A DNA stretch of 64,000 bases from Pseudovibrio exalbescens DSM 16456. GTDB lineage: Bacteria; Pseudomonadota; Alphaproteobacteria; Rhizobiales; Stappiaceae. Positions 18,861 through 26,344 of the stretch are shown one piece after another. How positions within the stretch are numbered: the stretch's first letter is position 1; every line of letters begins with the position of its first letter. Location of the stretch: assembly GCF_000422785.1 (NCBI RefSeq), contig NZ_KE383918.1, positions 1 through 64,000 on the forward strand. Reading direction: 5' to 3'. The translations under genes and the position numbers were made by a program. Under the pieces are notes generated by a model, which saw only the letters and a list, made by a program, of their open reading frames with translations, ran no database searches and was not told the origin of the DNA.

Positions 18861-19463
18861 TCAATTCTGTAATTCCAACCGCGCAAAGGCGCGGCTCAGT
18901 GTCATGGTGGACACGCCGAAACGTTCCGCCGTCTGTTTGCGTGTCTTTCCTAACTGGTGGATTGATGCATGCGCATAAGCCACTTGCTGCGGGTTTAGGC
19001 TGAAAGGTCGGCCAATCTGCTTGCCGCGCTTTCTGGCGGCTTCCATCCCTGCAATCGTGTTTTCGACGATGACGTCGCGCTGAAACTCGGCGAAGGCAGA
19101 GAACATGTGAAAAATGAATTTCCCGCCCGGCGTCGTTGTGTTGATGAATTCCGCGATGGAGCAAAAATGAATGTCTTCGCGGTGAAATCGCACCAGTAAG
19201 TCCGAAAGGTGCAGCACAGAGCGCCCTAGGCGATCCAGCTTTAAGACCACCACGGAATCCCCCGCCTTCAATTCCTTCAACATATCGTCCAGGCCAGGGC
19301 GGCTGGACTTCGCGCCCGATACGCCGTGATCGGTGAAAATCAAGTCACAATCGACCGCCTTGAGCGCGTCCATTTGCATCCTAAGCTTTTGATCAAACGT
19401 GGAAACACGGGCGTAGCCGATCTTGCGACCAGTGCATTCAATTCTTGGCCAAATGTCGCTCAT
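18861..19463 (-). CDS. serine recombinase (resolvase/invertase family)
   Basis: 200 residues. Catalytic N-terminus KIGYARVSTFDQ with the nucleophilic Ser, then DHGVSGAKSSRPGLDDML, VVLKLDRLGRS and the E-helix FSAFAEFQRDVIVENTIAGM. The C-terminal helix-turn-helix is KTRKQTAERFGVSTMTLSRAF. The size fits small resolvases and invertases, which act on paired short sites and do not usually integrate into tRNA genes. Its stop is 1 nt from the fibre stop, tail to tail, the place where fibre-switching invertases are often found, but I could not find inverted crossover sites. It may instead resolve element dimers. Confidence 0.92.
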   Translation of the reverse strand: MSDIWPRIECTGRKIGYARVSTFDQKLRMQMDALKAVDCDLIFTDHGVSGAKSSRPGLDDMLKELKAGDSVVVLKLDRLGRSVLHLSDLLVRFHREDIHFCSIAEFINTTTPGGKFIFHMFSAFAEFQRDVIVENTIAGMEAARKRGKQIGRPFSLNPQQVAYAHASIHQLGKTRKQTAERFGVSTMTLSRAFARLELQN

Positions 19464-19624
19464 AACAGCCTCCCAACATGGACAAAAGGGAAACCTTTTG
19501 TGAGGTTGGCTGGCGTGCCCGAAATCGGCACATGGGGGAACTCAAAAACGCAGAAACGCGCTCTTTCTTGCTGCAATTTTTCCATATTTCTTATCCATTA
19601 TAGTAATAACAAAAACCTTCCCTT

Positions 19625-19966
19625 ATGTTTGCTTTAAATCGCTTGTTTGTTGCAAGCTTTATCGCAGTATCTCTCTTGTTCTGCATGCGTGGGTATGCAG
19701 CAGAAGAATTTACCTCCGAAGAATTTCTTAAATGGGATGAAGATATACGTAGGTCGTATATTCAAACTACGATGATTACCGCCAATCTAATCGCTCAAGA
19801 CAACGATGTAGACCAATCCAAATGTATTATCGACTGGTACAATGCAGATAGGCGCGAAAGAGAAGACCTAATATATGGATTGATGGAAAAGCACTCGCAG
19901 TTTCATCCAGTTGCAGTAATTATCGCTGTTTTTGAAAAGCAATGTGGTTCATTCAAATATCGTTAG
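19625..19966 (+). CDS. small exported protein of unknown function
   Basis: 113 residues with a signal peptide (LFVASFIAVSLLFCMRGYAAEE). The mature part is about 88 residues with two cysteines (SKCIIDWY and EKQCGSF) that could form one disulfide. The general size and Cys layout recall small periplasmic immunity or entry-exclusion proteins, but I cannot assign a family. Its last bases overlap the end of the convergent gene at 19963. Confidence 0.62.
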   Translation: MFALNRLFVASFIAVSLLFCMRGYAAEEFTSEEFLKWDEDIRRSYIQTTMITANLIAQDNDVDQSKCIIDWYNADRREREDLIYGLMEKHSQFHPVAVIIAVFEKQCGSFKYR

Positions 19967-20745
19967 AACAGATTGAGTTTTGAAACAGCGATTTCTTGAT
20001 CAGGCGCTTTTTCATGCGTTGTGCTGGCATTGGAGATAGCGGTATCAATTGACTTGGTTCTATTATTTAGTTGTTCTAGCCGACCCATGTCGGACTTTTC
20101 TTCATCACGAAGTTCCTGAATTTCCTCGTGATCAAGTGGATCATGACTATCTTCTAGCTTCTCACGTCTCTCACCATTTCGAAGGGAAATGGTATCAGCT
20201 TCATCGCTTATTTCGATTAGTTCTGTGCGGTTCTGGGTGAGCGAAAGATAATGTTCAAGTGGAGGCCGATCATTCCAATCATAACCTTCCACAATTGCCG
20301 GATCGATCAATTCACCGTCGGTACTGTAAACCTCACCAGCCTTGTTCATAAAAATCTTGCGACCATCTGGGAGGGTAATGGCTTGATCGAGTGTGTCGGC
20401 AATCTTTTTGTCCAGCTTTGCCATGACACGATCAATTTGGTTTTGGAGATCCGTCACCTTGGCTTGAGTAGCGCGGTTTTCATCAAGAGCCGCTTTGTGA
20501 ACCTTGGCATACTCAGGATCGTTGAGAAGCAGAATATCAAGCGCGGATAGCTTGGCTGTTGAAGCCTTCTTGCCTGAATGGGTGCTTTGATTGTCTTCAA
20601 ATGCTTCGCGGCTCAAAAACCGCTGAATGCGCCCTGTCACATTGCCGTGGAGTTCGTTGTTATAGTCATCGCGATCTTGCTGCAAAGCTCGTTCTTTCTG
20701 CGCTTTGGCGATTACATTAAACTCTTCCGTATGGGTCAGTGACAA
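19963..20745 (-). CDS. coiled-coil protein downstream of the relaxase
   Basis: 260 residues, very hydrophilic and acidic, with a predicted coiled coil (ATQAKVTDLQNQIDRVMAKLDKKIADTLDQAI). A short domain follows that contains LPDGRKIFMNKAGEVYSTDGELI. The frame opens with TTG 20745; no ATG lies near, and a weak AAGG precedes it. It lies 98 bp downstream of the relaxase on the same strand and is probably part of the mobilisation operon. Function unknown. Confidence 0.65.
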   Translation of the reverse strand: MSLTHTEEFNVIAKAQKERALQQDRDDYNNELHGNVTGRIQRFLSREAFEDNQSTHSGKKASTAKLSALDILLLNDPEYAKVHKAALDENRATQAKVTDLQNQIDRVMAKLDKKIADTLDQAITLPDGRKIFMNKAGEVYSTDGELIDPAIVEGYDWNDRPPLEHYLSLTQNRTELIEISDEADTISLRNGERREKLEDSHDPLDHEEIQELRDEEKSDMGRLEQLNNRTKSIDTAISNASTTHEKAPDQEIAVSKLNLF

Positions 20746-20843
20746 AGCAAATACCTTAAAAAAATCAATTATCTAATTATGCATACATTTTACCACGTCG
20801 GGGGGCTGAATTGCAAAGTTTTAGCTGGTTTCTTGCGCATGGC

Positions 20844-22169
20844 TTATAGCTCTGGCTCAAGATCGTCGTTGTCGCGGTACAGGCCGCGCCTACGTTGTGT
20901 TTGACGCTGATTGTCTGCCTGAGTGTTGAAATCCGTTTCGAGGCTTTGTTGCCGCTCCGCCCGTTGTTCCATTTGGGCAGCGATTTCACGGTGCAGTTCG
21001 GTGCGTTCAATTTGCTGTTGCTGTTTTAACCGCTGCCGCGTTCTCTGGACCGCTGATCGTTCTTCAAGGTGTTTGACGATCTGGTGCTCTTTTTCGGCTT
21101 CATCGCGCTTGAGGGCTTCCCAAGCCTCATATGCGTTCTGATGGCGGATCTTCGCGTACTTGCCTGTCAAGCGGCTCCAAATGCCACCAAGTCCATTGGG
21201 AAGGCGTTCAGAACGTATTTTGGTTTCTTTGTCCCAGCGTTCTTGATGGTGTTGGTTCAGAGCTTGCCGTTCCTGGCGTTGACGCTGTTTGATTTGATTT
21301 AGTTTCTGATCCAGCGGTTCTTTTTGACGAGCGTGTTTTGCATCCATGTCGTCCGAGAGACTTTGCAACTTCTCCGACCAGCGTGCGTTGACCAGCTTTT
21401 TTGCCTCTTCGACGCTCTGCAAGTCCTTGGGTGTACCGAGCTTGCCGTTTAGCACCTTGGATTTGATACCAATGGCACGGGAGAGCGAGTAAACTTCGCC
21501 TCGGACATCGACGGCGACGAAGCCGCGACGATCACCTCGGGCAAGATAGTAGCCATAGCTTTCTAACGCGCCTTTGAAGGCTTCTTTGGAATCCGAGCCT
21601 TGCCAGCAATCACGCAACACGGCTTTGATTATACGCGGATCTTGTTTGGTACGCTGGGCTTGTTGCCATTCGCTCAAATCGAATGACAATGGGTTTTTCG
21701 CAGAGCGATCAAGAATGCCATGCGGAACGTCCCAATTGTGTTCAAGAAACAGGTCGCGTGACAAATCCATTAGCCGATTTTTGAAATACGGCATCGGCAC
21801 AGCCTTCATTTCCTCACTATCGATGCGGCTCCAGACAACATGACAGTGGCGGCGGCCTTCTTTCTCGTGAAAAACCACGGCTCGAGGGCAATTTTCCAAA
21901 CCGAGCCCGGCTTCGATCCGGTCTACCGCCTCTTCGAATGTCTCTACAGGTACAGTCTCTTGAGCAGGCGGGTTTAGGCTAAGGGAGAACAGGTGCTTTG
22001 TGCACCGTGTTCCTTTCGCAAGACATTCAGCTTCAATCAGTGCGTCAGTTAAATCTTCACTGGCGAAACCGCGTACCTCGTGAACCTCAGCATGTTCGTT
22101 GTCGGTACCATTGAGTAAATGGGTAGCCAATTCGCGTGCGCTGCCTCTGACGGAGCCCTTCAGGATCAT
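20844..22169 (-). CDS. relaxase/mobilisation nuclease
   Basis: 441 residues. The N-terminal relaxase domain shows the metal-binding motif VVFHEKEGRRHCHVVWSRID near residue 100 (HxH pair) and the family opening GSVRGSARELATHLL, with EVHEVRGF. The C-terminal half is a long charged coiled coil rich in Gln, Glu and Arg (KLNQIKQRQRQERQALNQHHQ). No tyrosine is seen in the first 120 or so residues where MOB relaxases usually carry the nicking nucleophile, so the catalytic residue is uncertain. A perfect AGGAGG precedes the start, and the start overlaps the MobC stop by 4 nt. It would nick at an oriT expected upstream of mobC. Confidence 0.85.
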   Translation of the reverse strand: MILKGSVRGSARELATHLLNGTDNEHAEVHEVRGFASEDLTDALIEAECLAKGTRCTKHLFSLSLNPPAQETVPVETFEEAVDRIEAGLGLENCPRAVVFHEKEGRRHCHVVWSRIDSEEMKAVPMPYFKNRLMDLSRDLFLEHNWDVPHGILDRSAKNPLSFDLSEWQQAQRTKQDPRIIKAVLRDCWQGSDSKEAFKGALESYGYYLARGDRRGFVAVDVRGEVYSLSRAIGIKSKVLNGKLGTPKDLQSVEEAKKLVNARWSEKLQSLSDDMDAKHARQKEPLDQKLNQIKQRQRQERQALNQHHQERWDKETKIRSERLPNGLGGIWSRLTGKYAKIRHQNAYEAWEALKRDEAEKEHQIVKHLEERSAVQRTRQRLKQQQQIERTELHREIAAQMEQRAERQQSLETDFNTQADNQRQTQRRRGLYRDNDDLEPEL

Positions 22170-22543
22170 TCGACACCTCCTGGCTCCGTGCCAAGTGCCT
22201 TTAGCAGTTCAGTGCGGATTTCTTCGATGGCCTCGCAAGCCTCGATAATTGATTGCTCTGTGTCTGGCGTGACAGGCAATGATCCTGTGTTCACCGCTCT
22301 AGCGAGTTGGTTCACATTGCTGGAAAGTCGGGATTGGCCGAGCGCACCCAGAACGCGCCCGAGGGCAACGTGATCTTTGACGGGGTGTTTTCCGCGAGTT
22401 TTACGCGGGGTTGCGTCCTTGCCAAAGACCTGTTTGCGGATATATGCGCCGAGCGGCATTCCAGCAGCTTGCTTTTCGAGTTTTGCCCTCTCTTCAAAAG
22501 TCAGGCGAAGTGAGAACGGAACGTTTATCAGTGTTTTAGCCAT
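22166..22543 (-). CDS. MobC-like relaxosome accessory protein
   Basis: 125 residues from ATG 22543. A ribbon-helix-helix-like N-terminus (INVPFSLRLTFEERAKLEKQAAGMPLGAYIRKQVFG) is followed by the MobC signature LGQSRLSSNVNQLARAVNTGSLP and a C-terminal helix (SIIEACEAIEEIRTELLKAL). MobC proteins bind oriT and help the relaxase nick. The coupled 4-nt overlap with the relaxase confirms one operon. It is the last gene before the island's right end. Confidence 0.86.
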   Translation of the reverse strand: MAKTLINVPFSLRLTFEERAKLEKQAAGMPLGAYIRKQVFGKDATPRKTRGKHPVKDHVALGRVLGALGQSRLSSNVNQLARAVNTGSLPVTPDTEQSIIEACEAIEEIRTELLKALGTEPGGVE

Positions 22544-22584
22544 AGCGAGCCATTTCCGGCTCCCGTATGGCGGCGAAAACAACT

Positions 22585-22611
22585 CTCCTAACAAAATCAA
22601 CATGCTAGGAG
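22585..22611. other. candidate oriT dyad upstream of mobC
   Basis: CTCCTA and TAGGAG face each other across a 15-bp AT-rich spacer, 42 bp upstream of the mobC start. oriT normally lies in this position relative to a MobC-relaxase operon. No known nic consensus was recognised, so this is only a positional candidate. Confidence 0.35.
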
Positions 22612-22669
22612 GCGTTACGCCATGCCGAGAGATTGGTTGCAAGTACAAGTAGGCCTAGACGGTTGCGTG

Positions 22670-22683
22670 CCCCCGCAACCAAA
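22670..22683 (+). repeat. attR: right 14-bp copy of the tRNA-fMet 3' end
   Basis: Exact copy of 149-162 (CCCCCGCAACCAAA). It is embedded in GGTTGC-N8-GCAACC, a small inverted repeat. To its right lies a terminator hairpin in the position expected for the ancestral tRNA gene. Confidence 0.8.
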
Positions 22684-22687
22684 CACA

Positions 22688-22715
22688 AAAGCCTCGCATC
22701 TTCGCGGGGCTTTTT
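22688..22715 (+). terminator. terminator beside attR, probably the original tRNA-fMet terminator
   Basis: AAAGCCTCGC and GCGGGGCTTT pair (one G-T wobble) around a short loop and are followed by T. Nothing upstream in the island needs a rightward terminator here, because the adjacent genes run leftward. It therefore fits the ancestral tRNA gene split from its terminator by integration. Confidence 0.8.
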
Positions 22716-22930
22716 GCGTTTTAAAGACCCATAAAATCCCACAGACAGCACCCGCACACCGCTACCCCATCTCCAGAAGGCCGGGCAGCAAAGAAAGCCC
22801 CGGGCAAGGACGTCTGTGCCCAGACATGACGGCCAGCAATGCGCATAAACAGGGGCGCCGGGCAAAGCTCAAACCCCGGCAACGTCAATTCCTTGTTTGA
22901 ACCCGTATCCGACTGCCTCCACCCACCGAT

Positions 22931-23029
22931 GTCATGCCGGACAACCAGCGCGCAGATCCGGCATCCAGCCACCAGGTCCGGAGAACGTGGCCGCCATTCG
23001 ACTGGATCCCGCGTCAAGCGCGGGATGAC
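22931..23029 (+). repeat. dispersed intergenic repeat, copy 1
   Basis: About 100 bp beginning GTCATGCCGGACA, then GCAGATCCGGCATCCAG and GGAGAACGTGGCC. It ends with ACTGGATCCCGCG, TCAA, CGCGGGATGAC, a strong stem. Homology with copy 2 extends about 35 bp further to the left (GAACCCGTATCCG, ACCCACCGAT). Confidence 0.88.
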
Positions 23030-23337
23030 ATCTGAGAGCAGTGATGAGAGTGCGGGCCGAGTGGGCAACGCGAATAAACAATGAGGGGCCCGCGTTTTGT
23101 GATGGGTCTAGTAGTATTGGCAGCGCGCGCTGGGATTGGAAATAGGCACCAATCGGGCAGGCTACATGCGCTGGAAATACGCGCCGAGGTTTACAAATTA
23201 AATGGAAAATCGGGCAGGTGAAGCGATCCTGCAGCGTGAATTGCGACCAATAGAGCTGAATAGGTAGGCACGCGCCAGCCTGACGACCTGGGGCAGTTCC
23301 TCGGTGAACCCGTATCCGTCTGCCATCACCCACCGAT

Positions 23338-23438
23338 GTCATGCCGGACATGCGCCGCGCAGATCCGGCATCCAGGGCCACCAAGCCCGGAGAACGTGGC
23401 CACCACCCGACTGGATCCCGCGTCAAGCGCGGGAGGAC
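23338..23438 (+). repeat. dispersed intergenic repeat, copy 2
   Basis: Same unit in the same orientation (GTCATGCCGGACATGCG, GCAGATCCGGCATCCAG, GGAGAACGTGGCC, ACTGGATCCCGCG). The right arm of the terminal stem has one change (GGGAGGAC instead of GGGATGAC). Confidence 0.88.
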
Positions 23439-23565
23439 AAATGAGAGCAGTGATGAGAGAGCGGGCGGGGCCGAGTGGCCGAAGCCCCGGCGAGGGCATA
23501 TATGGCGAGATCAGGCGGGCGGCTGGCAATAAGGCAGGCCGCGCGCCCACCACCACCACCACCTG

Positions 23566-23659
23566 CATCATGCGGGACACAGATCCGGCATCCAGAGCTA
23601 CCAAGCCCAGAGAGCCTGGCCACCGCCCGACTGGATCCCGGCTCGGGGGCCGGGATGAC
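23566..23659 (+). repeat. dispersed intergenic repeat, copy 3
   Basis: The most divergent copy: CATCATGCGGGACAC, AGATCCGGCATCCAG, CAGAGAGCCTGGCC, ACTGGATCCCGGC. The terminal stem is kept by paired changes (CCCGGCTCGGGGGCCGGG), which supports selection for, or preservation of, the hairpin. Confidence 0.85.
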
Positions 23660-23823
23660 AAATGAGGCAACGAGAGGGGGCGGGCGAAAAAAAGCCAGCG
23701 CCCAGAAAAAGACATGTGAAAGCGGAACAAGAAACGACACTGTGTCTTAATGAAAGGTCTACAAAGAGCGCCCGTAACCCAGCAGCTGGCAATAAGGAAG
23801 GCGGAGCGCCCACTACCACCCGC

Positions 23824-23922
23824 GTCATGCCGGACAAGCACCGCGCAGATCCGGCATCCTGCCACCAAGCCCGGAGAACGTGGCCGCCACCCGACTGGAT
23901 CCCGCGTCAAGCGCGGGATGAC
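23824..23922 (+). repeat. dispersed intergenic repeat, copy 4
   Basis: Same unit, same orientation. It ends 64 bp beyond the stop of the leftward operon, where its strong terminal hairpin could stabilise or end that transcript. Confidence 0.88.
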
Positions 23923-23986
23923 CCATGAGGCAACGGGAGGGGGTGAGGCCGAGTGGGTTCCCAATAGGGCAAATGCGATTCCTGCA

Positions 23987-24871
23987 TCAGATCAACATAC
24001 GACGTGGTTCTTCGATCAAGCTGCAATAATGCCGCATGAAACGCGCGGCCTCAGCGCCATTGATGACCCTGTGGTCATAACTGAGATCCAGGGGGGTCAT
24101 GGGGACTGGCTCCCACTTTTCGTCCTGCCATACTGGTGTCGTCCGAGTTCGGCTTAGACCCAGTATGGCCACCTCGGGTGGATTGACGATTGGTGAGAAC
24201 CCGGTCCCGCCAATGGCACCGAGGTTGGACACGGAAAGGGACGCCCCGCCCATGTCATCAGTGCGCAGTTTGCGCGCCTGCGCGCGTTGGGCAAGATCTT
24301 CGAGATCACTGGCAAGCGCCCAAAGCCCCTTGCGGTCCGCATTGCGTATGACCGGCACCATCAGTCCCCATTGGGTGTCAACTGCCACCCCGATATGTAT
24401 ATAGTTTTTGAAGTGGAGCGTTCGGCCATCTGCGCTGAGGGAGCTGTTGAAGATAGGAAAACGTTTCAAGCACTGGGACATGGCCTTGATGTGAAACACC
24501 AGTGATGTGAGTTTCAGCCCGCGTTCTTTAGCTTCGGCCTTCAAACTTGCCCGGAACGCCTCCACCTGACGGGCATCTACTTCATCGTGATGCGTGACCT
24601 GAGGGATTACTGTGTTGGCAGCAGACAAATTGGCCGCAGCGGTTTGGGCGATGCGGGACGTTGGCTCGGGTCGCGTTGGACCATAGGCGCTATGGTCCAC
24701 CTCCCAATACCTGTAGCTTGCAGAGGGCACGGGGTCAGTGGCCGGTGATAGATGATGATCAACATCTTCCTTGGCCAGAGATTTTCGGCCACTGGAGGCT
24801 GCGACATGGTCGAGATCAACTCCTTTGCGACCGGCATAGGAGCGAACGGAGGGCGGTGCGGTGTACGTCAT
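23987..24871 (-). CDS. dihydrolipoamide acyltransferase (E2) catalytic subunit without lipoyl domain
   Basis: 294 residues from ATG 24871, which has AGAAAGG upstream. It begins with a peripheral-subunit-binding domain (APPSVRSYAGRKGVDLDHVAASSG), then a linker. A complete acyltransferase domain follows, ending in DLSYDHRVINGAEAARFM; His and Asn of HRxxNG match the catalytic pair of Pseudomonas-type E2p. It lacks any lipoyl domain, which an ordinary E2 carries at the N-terminus. Those domains are in the gene at 26345. It is last in the leftward operon, after the aldehyde dehydrogenase. It would form the acyl-CoA-making core of the complex. Confidence 0.9.
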   Translation of the reverse strand: MTYTAPPSVRSYAGRKGVDLDHVAASSGRKSLAKEDVDHHLSPATDPVPSASYRYWEVDHSAYGPTRPEPTSRIAQTAAANLSAANTVIPQVTHHDEVDARQVEAFRASLKAEAKERGLKLTSLVFHIKAMSQCLKRFPIFNSSLSADGRTLHFKNYIHIGVAVDTQWGLMVPVIRNADRKGLWALASDLEDLAQRAQARKLRTDDMGGASLSVSNLGAIGGTGFSPIVNPPEVAILGLSRTRTTPVWQDEKWEPVPMTPLDLSYDHRVINGAEAARFMRHYCSLIEEPRRMLI

Positions 24872-24882
24872 GGCCGACCTTT

Positions 24883-26328
24883 CTACCAACTGGTGGAAAT
24901 GTACTGGGACTCCATAAACTCATGCAGGCCTTCGTGCCCGCCTTCTCGGCCGAGACCTGACTGTTTCGTGCCCCCAAACGGAGCCGCTGGGTCTGAGACG
25001 AGGCCGCGGTTCAGACCAACCATGCCGTAATCCAATTGTTCACAGACGCTCATGCCGCGCTTCATGTCACCGGTAAACACATAGGCGACGAGGCCATACT
25101 CCGTATCGTTGGCACGCCGAATGACATCTTCGGTGTCGGAAAAGGTCTGCAACGCGGCAACAGGACCGAAAATCTCATCGTGGACGCAGTCCGCCGTTTC
25201 GGGAACATCGCTAAGCACCGTTGGTGGATAAAAGTAACCCGGACCTTTCAGTGGAGCGCCTCCGAGGGCAACACGCGCACCCTTTTCAACAGCGTCAGTC
25301 ACGAAATGGGCAACCTTGTTGCGCGTATCCGCGTTGACCAGTGGGCCAACGTCAACGGAAGCATCAAGTCCGTTACCCACCTTCAGCTTGCTCATGGCGG
25401 AGACGAACCGTTCCGTGAAAGCGGTTGCGATGCGCTCATGGATGTAGAAGCGGTTTGCTGCGGTACAGGCTTCGCCGAGATTGCGCATCTTGGCGAGCAT
25501 GGCTCCTTCGACCGCTGTGTCCAGATCCGCATCCTCGAATACAATAAGCGGGGCATTGCCGCCCAGTTCCATGGCTGGTTTTAGCACTTGATCAGCGGCA
25601 GAGTGCAATAACTTGCGCCCCACTTGAGTGGATCCGGTGAAAGACACGACACGCACCCGCGGATCATGCAGCAGATGATCAACCAATGCGCCGGTGCGGC
25701 GGGACGGCAACACATTGATCAAGCCGTCGGGCACACCGGCCTCTTTCAGAAGTGGCATCAAGGCCAACAGGGTGAGCGGTGTTTCGGAGGCAGGCTTGAT
25801 GATGACCGGACAACCCGCGGCCAGAGCAGGGGCGATCTTGCGCGTCCCCATGGCAGCCGGGTAGTTCCAGGGCGTGACAAGTACTGCAATGCCTGCAGGT
25901 TTATGATGAACCAGAATGCGTGCACCAGAGGCGGGAGCTCGGGTTAGCAGACCATCGGCCCGTACGGCTTCCTCGGCAAACCAACGGAAAAACTCGGCTG
26001 CGTAAGCGGCTTCGCCCCGCGCATCATTCCCCGCCTTGCCATTTTCAAGGGTGATAAGCCGAGCAAAATCATCCAGTTTCGCCGTCATCAACTCCCATGC
26101 TTTGCGCAGAACTTCCGACCGCTCGCGCGGCGTACGTGATGCCCAATCGGCGAAGGCAGCCTGTGCTGCATCCAATGCCGCATCGGCATCAGCAATTTCT
26201 GCAGAGGCGACAGATGCGAGAACCTCTTCAGTTGCAGGATTGAAGACATCAAACCTTTCGCCAGAGGCGCCCGGTTGCCATGCGCCGTTGATATAAAGAT
26301 CCCGGCAAGTCGTTAGATCCAGATCCAT
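24883..26328 (-). CDS. NAD(P)-dependent aldehyde dehydrogenase, succinate-semialdehyde type
   Basis: 481 residues with the full ALDH pattern: LVTPWNYPAAMGTRKIAPALAAGCPVIIKPASETP, SFTGSTQVGRKL, ELGGNAPLIVFEDAD, catalytic Cys in LGEACTAANRFYIHE, and HDEIFGPVAALQTF. Closest by eye to GabD-like enzymes, but that subgroup is broad. It is inserted between the two E2 genes of the acyl-transferring complex, so its likely task is to oxidise the aldehyde left when the complex cleaves its substrate, as acetaldehyde is in acetoin breakdown. It overlaps nothing; 11 nt separate it from the E2 start. Confidence 0.93.
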   Translation of the reverse strand: MDLDLTTCRDLYINGAWQPGASGERFDVFNPATEEVLASVASAEIADADAALDAAQAAFADWASRTPRERSEVLRKAWELMTAKLDDFARLITLENGKAGNDARGEAAYAAEFFRWFAEEAVRADGLLTRAPASGARILVHHKPAGIAVLVTPWNYPAAMGTRKIAPALAAGCPVIIKPASETPLTLLALMPLLKEAGVPDGLINVLPSRRTGALVDHLLHDPRVRVVSFTGSTQVGRKLLHSAADQVLKPAMELGGNAPLIVFEDADLDTAVEGAMLAKMRNLGEACTAANRFYIHERIATAFTERFVSAMSKLKVGNGLDASVDVGPLVNADTRNKVAHFVTDAVEKGARVALGGAPLKGPGYFYPPTVLSDVPETADCVHDEIFGPVAALQTFSDTEDVIRRANDTEYGLVAYVFTGDMKRGMSVCEQLDYGMVGLNRGLVSDPAAPFGGTKQSGLGREGGHEGLHEFMESQYISTSW

Positions 26329-26344
26329 TTGTCAAGCCTCCCAT

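Larger units (their letters stand above)
22716..23986. other. 1.27-kb gene-free repeat region
   Basis: No gene is supported. Overlapping open frames on both strands follow the repeat units and have no start sites or family likeness. The region holds four degenerate copies of a dispersed element, annotated separately, plus shorter shared segments such as GGCAATAAGG(C/A)AGGC upstream of copies 3 and 4. Confidence 0.75.

Noticed and set aside
16967-19463. Phase-variable inversion of the fibre gene
   Set aside because: The serine recombinase is adjacent, but I found no inverted pair of crossover sites or alternative fibre tail. The internal repeats are direct and encode the GNVGIGT protein motif.
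22605-23964. Many open frames of 60-212 codons on both strands
   Set aside because: They track the dispersed repeats, overlap each other in all frames, and have no start sites.
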